The position numbers and the translations under genes are program-made. From contig NW_022145606.1 of the NCBI RefSeq assembly GCF_000002235.5, positions 15,975,992 through 16,039,991 of the forward strand: a stretch of DNA of 64,000 bases, read 5' to 3'. The DNA is from Strongylocentrotus purpuratus (taxonomy: Eukaryota > Echinodermata > Echinoidea > Camarodonta > Strongylocentrotidae). Positions 9,991 to 64,000 of this stretch are shown one piece after another (the stretch's first letter is position 1; each line of letters opens with the position of its first letter). The notes below the pieces were generated by a model, which did not search any database, had not been told where the DNA came from, and saw only the letters and a program-made list of their open reading frames with translations.

Positions 9991-11433
9991 AACTATTTTT
10001 TTTCTTTCTTGCTCTCTTTCTTTCTTTTTCTCTTTAATATTTTTTAAAAAAAGTGGGTAGTGGGGGGGGGGGGGGGGGTGGGGGGTTCGAGGATCCCGAT
10101 CCCCGCCGTTCCGCGAGCCCTGACATGTAGGCATCTCAAGAAGCATTTCCTTGCCTGGCTGTAAATTTAGGAGTTTGTCATTTTCCAACAAACGCATAAA
10201 AAAAGTATAATATACTTAAAATTTCAGCATTTCAGCATTATTTGTAAATCACCGTTATGGAATTAGAAATAAACCACGTTTGAATTTTATTCCCCCCCCC
10301 CGATCTACACCTTGTTGGCGGGAAAATTGCAACTGATATCCCTTACCTTTCTTCATTCTCTTTCTTTTTCTTTCCCTTTCTCTCCTCTTTTCCTTTCCCT
10401 TCCCTTCCTTCTTTCTCTTTTATGTTTGCGAGAGGAGGGCAAGGTCATTTTGGCCCCACCCCGCTCCACACTTTGTTGGCGGGATTAACCGCAACTGATC
10501 TCCCTTTCTTTTCTACTTTTTCTTTCTTCTTCCTCTTTTTTGTTCCCTTTTAGCTCTCCTCTTTTAAGGCAAGGGCCTTTTGTCCCCCCCCCCCTCCGAT
10601 CCACAATCTGTTGGCAGGAAAATTGCAACTGATATCCCCCTTCTTTTGTTTTCTGCTTCCTCTTTTTTCCTTCCCTTTATCTCCTCTTCTTTTTTTTTTT
10701 TATCTTTCCCTTTCCTTCCTTCTATTTTTATTTTTTGATTGGGGGGAGGCAACAGCCTGGGAGGCAAGTCCTTTTGCCCCACCTCCCCGATCTCCTTCAT
10801 CCCTTTCCCTTCTTTTCCCTCTCTCTGTCTCCTTTTTTTTTGCGGGGGGGGGGGGACAAGGCCCGCTCGGCCCCCCCCCCCCTGAATCCGCGCCTGGTGC
10901 CAGATTGCACCTTTTAGGAGACATGTTAGTACCCTTAATGGTTCAATCCTGCTCCTTTAGGGGTGCGAAACGATGCAAAGGCAGCACCTTTAGGGGTTCA
11001 GTCCTGCACCCTTTAAAATGTGCAATCCTTCTCCCATTCTCGAGGAATACTCGTGATATTTGCTCGTACACAAATACATATTAAACATGCATGTTGTTTA
11101 TTGGTTAGTAATCATAATTATAATCGATGTATCTATTGCTAAAACGTGAATGTAATTGTAACATGATCAGACAAAATAATATATTTCTTTAATGATTGCC
11201 GAAGGAAAATTCAAATCACAAAATTGATGCGCATTGTCATAATTTGTTTTAACAAATCATGATAAATGTATTTTTTTTTTATGTGAACACGTGTAAAGTA
11301 ATCATAAATAAAATTATGCATGCTATATGCAAACTTTTATTTTGCACCCTTTTTGGTCGATAGGGTTCATTTTTGTGGGAAGGGTGCAAACTCTTATTTT
11401 GCACCCTTTTTTGCACCCTTTTTTCTCAGAGTG

Positions 11434-11943
11434 TATATAGCTATTGCCAAGTTATGGAAAGATAGAATACTAAGAAGTCAGAAGGTGAAATAGGTGAAGG
11501 AGGGAATGGGGAGGGGGGAGGTAAGATGATACAGGGCATGCTAAGATGGAGATGCATGGGGTGGGATGGGAAAGGGACCGAAGAAAAACAAAATTGGGTC
11601 CACCCCACAAAATGATGAGTAAATAAATAATATTGTAATCTTCATTTTAATGGCAAAATAAAGTTATGATCCTCTTTGGAGTTCTTACTCATAAAGCCTC
11701 GCTTTTCAAAATATACCCCCTAAAATGATGAGTAACTAAATAATATTGTGATCTTCATTTAATGATAAATAAGTTTATTATCCTTTTTGGATTTCTTATT
11801 CATAAAGCCTCGCTTTTCAAAATATAAAGTACAACATAAGGTTAGAATACTCATTTGACTTTAACATGGATGCAGGGTTTGGGGGGAAATGTGATGAAAT
11901 GGAAACCTAAAATCATGCATACTCTGTTTTGCTCCTACTACAG
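11434..11943. other. Gene-free stretch upstream of the small membrane gene
   Basis: Two related blocks (about 11600-11690 and 11710-11830) share AAATGATGAGTAA and CATAAAGCCTCGCTTTTCAAA. An untranslated exon or promoter for the gene at 11945 may lie here; I cannot identify it. Confidence 0.4.
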
Positions 11944-11944
11944 G

Positions 11945-12129
11945 ATGGGAATGATGGAACAAATTGGTCTCTATCTCGGCATAGCAACGGGTGTATTGAT
12001 TGTATTGGTATTTCTGTACACGTACTGTCGAGACGACACATTCTCTTGTCTTAAACGATTGAGGGCGCACATCTACAAGTTTTGGGATAACTGCATGGAT
12101 GGGCTGTGCAACTGTCGCTGTTTTGGAAA
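11945..12129 (+). CDS. Small single-pass membrane protein, coding exon 1
   Basis: An exon opens at 11944 after the acceptor TTTTGCTCCTACTACAG and reads MGMMEQIGLYLGIATGVLIV onward. Residues 7-26 form one hydrophobic membrane segment. It is followed by a Cys-rich juxtamembrane stretch (YCRDD, FSCLKR, DNCMDGLCNCRCFGK) with basic residues, so the C-terminus should be cytosolic. The exon ends in phase 2 at an AAA/GTAAGG donor. The ATG is one base after the acceptor, so this could be a self-contained short protein with a leader exon upstream, or the last two exons of a larger type I membrane protein. I do not recognise the family. Confidence 0.6.
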
Positions 12130-12716
12130 GTAAGGACAACAAAGTGTGTTTTCAAGGAGTTTTATTTGTGTTTAATAAGTGTATTTAATGGCAGTCTACT
12201 GTAAGTGAAAATTATCCTCGAATCTTTCTTTTCATTTTAATTCATTAAATCTTGATTATTAATCTCAATCGCTATACCATTTCGAATATAAAGCCCATCG
12301 TAAGAACCTCAGACCCCAAGTAAGACAGCATTATGAACTTATAGTCCATTTGGGGAATACAGAATAGTATAAAGGTTTGCCTCGTTTGTTAAACTATTCA
12401 ACTAATGATGTGTTTACTTCAATCTTGACAGTGCACCTATAAGTCTGAAGACAAATCATAAAATAATATGCCTACATTCATAATAAGTATTATAAACCGA
12501 TTGAGTATAAACTTAAGTCCCCCTTCATTAATAACAATCCAAGGTAAATTGTATTTGACGGAATCTATTTCAAACAAGCAAGGTAGCTCTTAATAAACTA
12601 AACGTAGAAGGATCCGAGCTGCATTAAGCTGAATGAACTAAATTGCACAACTGACCTAATCTGATGTAAATGAAATGATTTGAATGTAAATCTAAGTTAT
12701 CTATTTGATTTCACAG

Positions 12717-12831
12717 GCGAATCCGTCGCAAACTGAGAAAGAGAAAAGACCAACCCGAGAAACCATATGTCCAAGAATCGAATCCAGAACAACCCGAAGC
12801 TGTCGGCGTGCAAGACGACTTCTTCTGGTAG
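12717..12831 (+). CDS. Small single-pass membrane protein, coding exon 2 (last)
   Basis: The acceptor GATTTCACAG is followed by a base that completes Lys and then a strongly basic run (RIRRKLRKRK). A Gln/Glu/Pro-rich linker comes next, and the exon ends VQDDFFW with TAG at 12829-12831. Together with exon 1 it gives exactly 100 codons including the stop. The basic cluster just past the Cys-rich stretch fits a cytosolic tail. Within six bases of the stop the sequence becomes a dispersed repeat also seen at 36346-36487, so the 3' untranslated region is repeat-derived. Confidence 0.6.
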
Positions 12832-12836
12832 ATTAA

Positions 12837-12970
12837 GCGAATTTGCCCCCTAAAATCATAAAAGAGTCCCTCAGAATTTGCGTTCAATCCAAAACAAATT
12901 AAAGAGAATTATTTTCATGCAAGCAAGCTTGAAAAGTACCCCCTCAATTTTTTAAAAATATTCCCCCCTG
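12837..12970 (+). repeat. Dispersed repeat, copy 1
   Basis: GCGAATTTGCCCCC, AAAAGAG, AATTTGCGT and GCAAGCTTGA blocks match 36346-36487. It begins directly after the stop codon of the small membrane gene. Confidence 0.65.
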
Positions 12971-14448
12971 GATTAAGGGCCCCCAATATGGAGGGTGGGG
13001 AGACCAGTAGCGTATCCAGATCAGCTGGGCTGGGGGCCTGTTTATTCAAAGGGGGTGCAAAGTATTTGGGAAATTAAGGTTTGTTTATATATTTATACAA
13101 TTATCAGTCTTACCTTATTTTGTTAGAATTCATTTTGTTATTCAAAGTCATTCTTCATTTATCTGTTTATTTAGTTATTTATTTATCTACATGTAATTAT
13201 TATTTTTTTGTTTTTTGTTTACTCATTCCTTTATCTATTTATCATTCATTGAGTCCTTCATTCGATTAATTGATTATTTATCTAATTCTGGATTTTATTA
13301 TAAAGACCTGTTTATTTATTCATTCATTTAAGCCACTTGTTTATTCGTCTAATTTACCTATTTATTAATTCAAACATTTGAAAATAAATAATCAATTCAC
13401 GTCCAAACCGGGATTGGAGGGGATCAGGGGGTGGGGGGGGGGGTGCATTTACCAGCTTCACTGTACTGGGTATCGTCAGAAAGTCAAAAGAGGACAAAAT
13501 AATGAAGAAAAAAAAATCTTAAAATTTCATTTATCTTGTGACATCATCTGTCTCTCATTATTGAGCTAAAAAGAGACAGTGGTTTGTATCTTCACCACAG
13601 CTGACCACCTGTTTATAATAGACCATACAATACCAACGTAGGAGTTGCTATGTCAGACGTGCTGTAGCATCACCAGGAAAAGAAAGGTAATGTGGAGGTA
13701 TGACAGAATGCAATTCTGTTGTAAGCATGACAGTGCTGAGCTGGGGGAAGTTACCGTCTAGCCGAGGCACTGTCTTTTGTTAGCTCAATAATGATTGACA
13801 GATAATGTAAGAAGATGAATGAAATCTGGAGCAATTTTATTAGGGTGGAGCTTAGAAGGTCTAAGAAAATTATCAAAACAAAATATTAAAAAATCTATGA
13901 AATATATAAATGTTTGAATATCAAAATATGAGTTTTGCAGTGTCTTCATGGTATATGTCATAAACATTAAAGACGGTTGAATTTTTGGGTCCGATTTCGA
14001 TTCGGATAACTGCTGATTTGTGCCCCCCCCCCCCCCCCCCCCACTCTGAGAACGGACGGACCCCATGCGTGTTGCCAAAATGTCCTTTTCGTAACAAAAG
14101 AAAAAGGTCGACCCCTATTGACTTTACACACCGGACTTTTGCTGAAAGGGGGGGGGGGGGGGGGGTCGGTTGGAACAGGGAGGTGGAAAACAACACGCAT
14201 ATGCGTGAGTGGGGGGGGGGGGGGCGGGGATTTGTGTAAATGGAATTGAAACCTAAATCCCTTTTTTTTTTAAATTTGAATATTACTTGACAAATAAAAG
14301 CTCTCAATCAAATAGCATTTTCCTTCCTGTGTATGTTTCGAATGTAGCATCGATCAATGAGAGAAAGAAAAACAATCACAAGGGCTTACTCCTGGTGTGA
14401 TAGTATAGAAGGAGTGGAGCAAAAGAATGTCATAGCTATGGAGAGAGA

Positions 14449-14502
<54 letters not shown>

Positions 14503-14611
14503 AAAAAGAGAGATATATGTAATAGAAAGGGAATATAATACAGAAGAGACTAGCAAGAGAGAGAACTTGAGAGAGAGGAAAGGATAGTATATAATACAAG
14601 AACAGAGAACA

Positions 14612-14663
<52 letters not shown>

Positions 14664-15239
14664 CGAAGGAGAGAGAAATATAGAGAGAGGGAGAGAGAGA
14701 GAGAGAGTGTGTGTAAGAGAAGAGGGAGGGGGGCGGTTCGCTGAATTTGCACCGGAAATAAAATAAATAAAACATGAAGGAATTAATCAACATACTGTGC
14801 AGCAGTAGGGGATTGTGAAAATTCCATCTAATACAAAAAATAAAGAAAACAAGTCAGTTGGATGATAAATTGTAGAGGGGGGGGGGGGGGGGGGGGGGGG
14901 GGGTCAGTGATCATGGTTAAAAAAGTTTGTGAGTCATGTTCATAGTTCCGCCAGATTTCAGATAAGTACGTGCGAGCACCGAACCCAACTTCCTTTATTG
15001 ACGTTTCTCTAGTCTATAAATCAATCCTTCGGAATTAAAATAAATATATGATAGTTTCACAATTAAACAATTAATCTCAATATTTTGACATTCAGATGTA
15101 TAAAACTGACAATCCTAATCTAGAAAGTAATCTATGATTTAAATTGATAGACTTCATCGAGATTCAAATATGAAAGCACAATTTTTGTGAAAAAGTTATC
15201 TGTAAATGTAGACTTGTTCTGTCCGTATGGCATGTTATT
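12971..15239. other. Gene-free simple-repeat stretch before the SNX gene
   Basis: It holds a TTTAT-rich block (13080-13400), G and C runs near 13430, 14023-14041, 14149-14164 and 14210, GA microsatellites (14455-14500, 14613-14657, 14680-14706) and a 27-G run (14877-14903). No gene is seen. Confidence 0.6.
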
Positions 15240-15249
15240 GTCACGTGAC
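15240..15249. promoter_or_regulatory. CLEAR-type E-box GTCACGTGAC
   Basis: A perfect ten-base palindrome lies 29 bases upstream of the SNX start codon. It is the consensus bound by TFEB/MITF-type bHLH-zip factors in lysosomal gene promoters in vertebrates, and also contains the USF-type E-box. The start codon itself sits in AAGATGGCG, the core of a YY1 site, a known arrangement at vertebrate starts. No TATA box is evident. Function here is inferred from motif and position. Confidence 0.5.
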
Positions 15250-15278
15250 TATGGTCGAGGGAGTGACTAGAATACAAG

Positions 15279-63007
<47,729 letters not shown>

Positions 63008-63062
63008 GTAAGAATGATGGTTTCAGTCAAAAGAACATAAGAACAATACCACTACCCTCTCC

Positions 63063-63472
63063 TTAAAGATAAAGACCAGTTATAAATGGTCATGCGATTG
63101 CATTGTGAAAGAAACGTTGTGGAATCGATCAGAAAAACGTTGATCATCTAGCATATAAGTATTGGTGTGTACTGCAAGGTTCTGGAATCATCAAAATGAT
63201 AAGAAATTTGGCCCAGTCTTCGTAAAGTTACAAGCACTGTACACAGAAAGATGTATATGGGACTATGCACACGTGCGCGACACATGCGTTTATCAATCAC
63301 ATAACAATAGATAACCTAATTTACCAAATATATCAATTAGTAGGCGCTTTCCTGGCAAAATTGTTATCATCATGTATTAATTAAAACATATTCTTTCACA
63401 TGATTGGAAATAGGAGCTTCCATTTCACTTTTTGAAATTGGGGCGTTTCCAATACTGGTCTTTACCTTTAAA
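63063..63472 (+). mobile_element. MITE family 2, longest copy
   Basis: TTAAAGATAAAGACCAGT and ACTGGTCTTTACCTTTAA are inverted ends with TTAA limits; 410 bases, 55 bases past the exon 16 donor. Confidence 0.8.
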
Positions 63473-64000
63473 AAAAAAATATGCCAATATACAAAATGCT
63501 ACAAAAAGATGAAGCAAGAGTACAACAAAATCTGAACCTGTTTATTGATGGAAAGGTTTAACCCATTTAATAGCAACTAGAGATTTTGTAAAAATGGGCT
63601 ATTACTCACTGGAAGATGTCGCAATATTGCTCTTCTTTTAATATTGTTTTGAACAATATGAAACATGCGCTATTTTGCTATGCTTATGCAGAATCCTAGT
63701 GTAGACATTGTAAGGATTACGCACATATTCACATTATCATGGTAGACCCCATAGAAGGATACTACAGCATGTTGAAAACGGACGGGCGGTTTCGGGCTGT
63801 TCAGTGAGTAAAAGGAGGAGCGGGTTCGGGCGGACAAGTTGCTTAAGGGTTAACAGAGATTTGGAGGGAACAAGATATACAGTATGTTACCTTTTTCTGT
63901 GCTACCTGGTTTATGACTACTTATCATACTTGAATGTTTCAAAGTTACTTTTGTGTTGAAGTGTTTTGTTTCATTGTTATAATGGGTTTCAAATATCTCC
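63473..64000 (+). other. Intron 16, to the window edge
   Basis: No exon or repeat recognised. Confidence 0.45.

Larger units (their letters stand above)
7077..10904. mobile_element. 3.8-kb hAT-like non-autonomous element
   Basis: The element (7085-10896) begins CAGGCGCGGATCCAGG and ends CCTGAATCCGCGCCTG, a 16-base inverted repeat with one mismatch. It is bracketed by perfect 8-base target duplications GTGCCAGA (7077-7084 and 10897-10904). Both features are typical of hAT. No transposase is visible. Inside is a roughly 1-kb unit present twice (about 7098-8090 and 8820-9640) and tandem blocks of CGGTCAGATGAGCAT and GGGCAGAGCCC type. Confidence 0.8.
6822..11435. mobile_element. Outer MITE with GGTGCA-rich body, split by a hAT-like element
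   Basis: The left end TACACACTAAGAAAAAA and the right end, whose complement is TACACTCTGAGAAAAAA, form an inverted pair; the flanking TA may be the target site. The body on both sides repeats TGCACC, CCTTTAGGGGTT and GACATGTTAGTACCC motifs. The hAT-like element 7085-10896 separates the halves, which rejoin cleanly once that element and one target copy are removed. Confidence 0.7.

Noticed and set aside
13921-14307. ORFs with Pro or Gly runs
   Set aside because: They are produced by C and G homopolymers.

Overview
This is eukaryotic, AT-rich, intron-rich genomic DNA. It is packed with microsatellites, short inverted-repeat transposons (MITEs) and tRNA-derived SINEs. Protein-coding sequence is only about 2.5 kb of the 64 kb. 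The repeat landscape and the SNX9-type gene suit a marine invertebrate, most likely an echinoderm such as a sea urchin. That assignment is an inference from overall style; no marker in the window proves it.

The main gene is a sorting nexin of the SNX9/SNX18/SNX33 family (SH3-PX-BAR) on the + strand. I could follow 16 coding exons from the start codon at 15279 to a last visible exon ending at 63007. Every splice junction keeps the reading frame, giving 636 codons plus one base. The final BAR-domain exon or exons lie beyond the right edge. Coding exon 1 is only 12 bases (MAKQ) and is followed by a 16-kb intron. SH3 is in exon 2, an acidic DDEWDDDEWDE stretch in exon 3, a Ser/Pro/Thr-rich linker in exons 3-6, PX in exons 8-10 and the yoke/BAR region in exons 10-16. 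A perfect GTCACGTGAC (CLEAR/E-box) palindrome sits 30 bases before the start codon.

Two further small genes are proposed; I recognise neither. On the minus strand, positions 7-3158 hold three exons that splice in frame into a 108-residue secreted precursor: a signal peptide, four tandem seven-residue repeats each carrying an Asn-Val-Thr sequon, and a seven-cysteine C-terminal domain. On the + strand, 11945-12831 holds two exons coding for 99 residues with one membrane segment, a Cys-rich and basic tail and the ending DDFFW.

Layout: 1-3.2 kb secreted Cys-rich gene with MITEs in its introns; 3.5-6.4 kb MITEs and foldbacks; 6.4-11.4 kb microsatellites, then a MITE split by a 3.8-kb hAT-like element; 11.9-12.8 kb membrane mini-gene; 13-15.2 kb simple repeats; 15.24-64 kb the SNX gene. 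Its introns carry an internally deleted hAT transposon (27.3-29.0 kb), SINEs, a LINE tail, and long pyrimidine or purine tracts against exons 3, 8 and 10. A hAT-like element inserted exactly on the exon 7 splice donor and duplicated it. A 124-bp tandem duplication copied the end of exon 8 together with its donor. At least four MITE families share TTAA flanks and TTAAAG-type ends.
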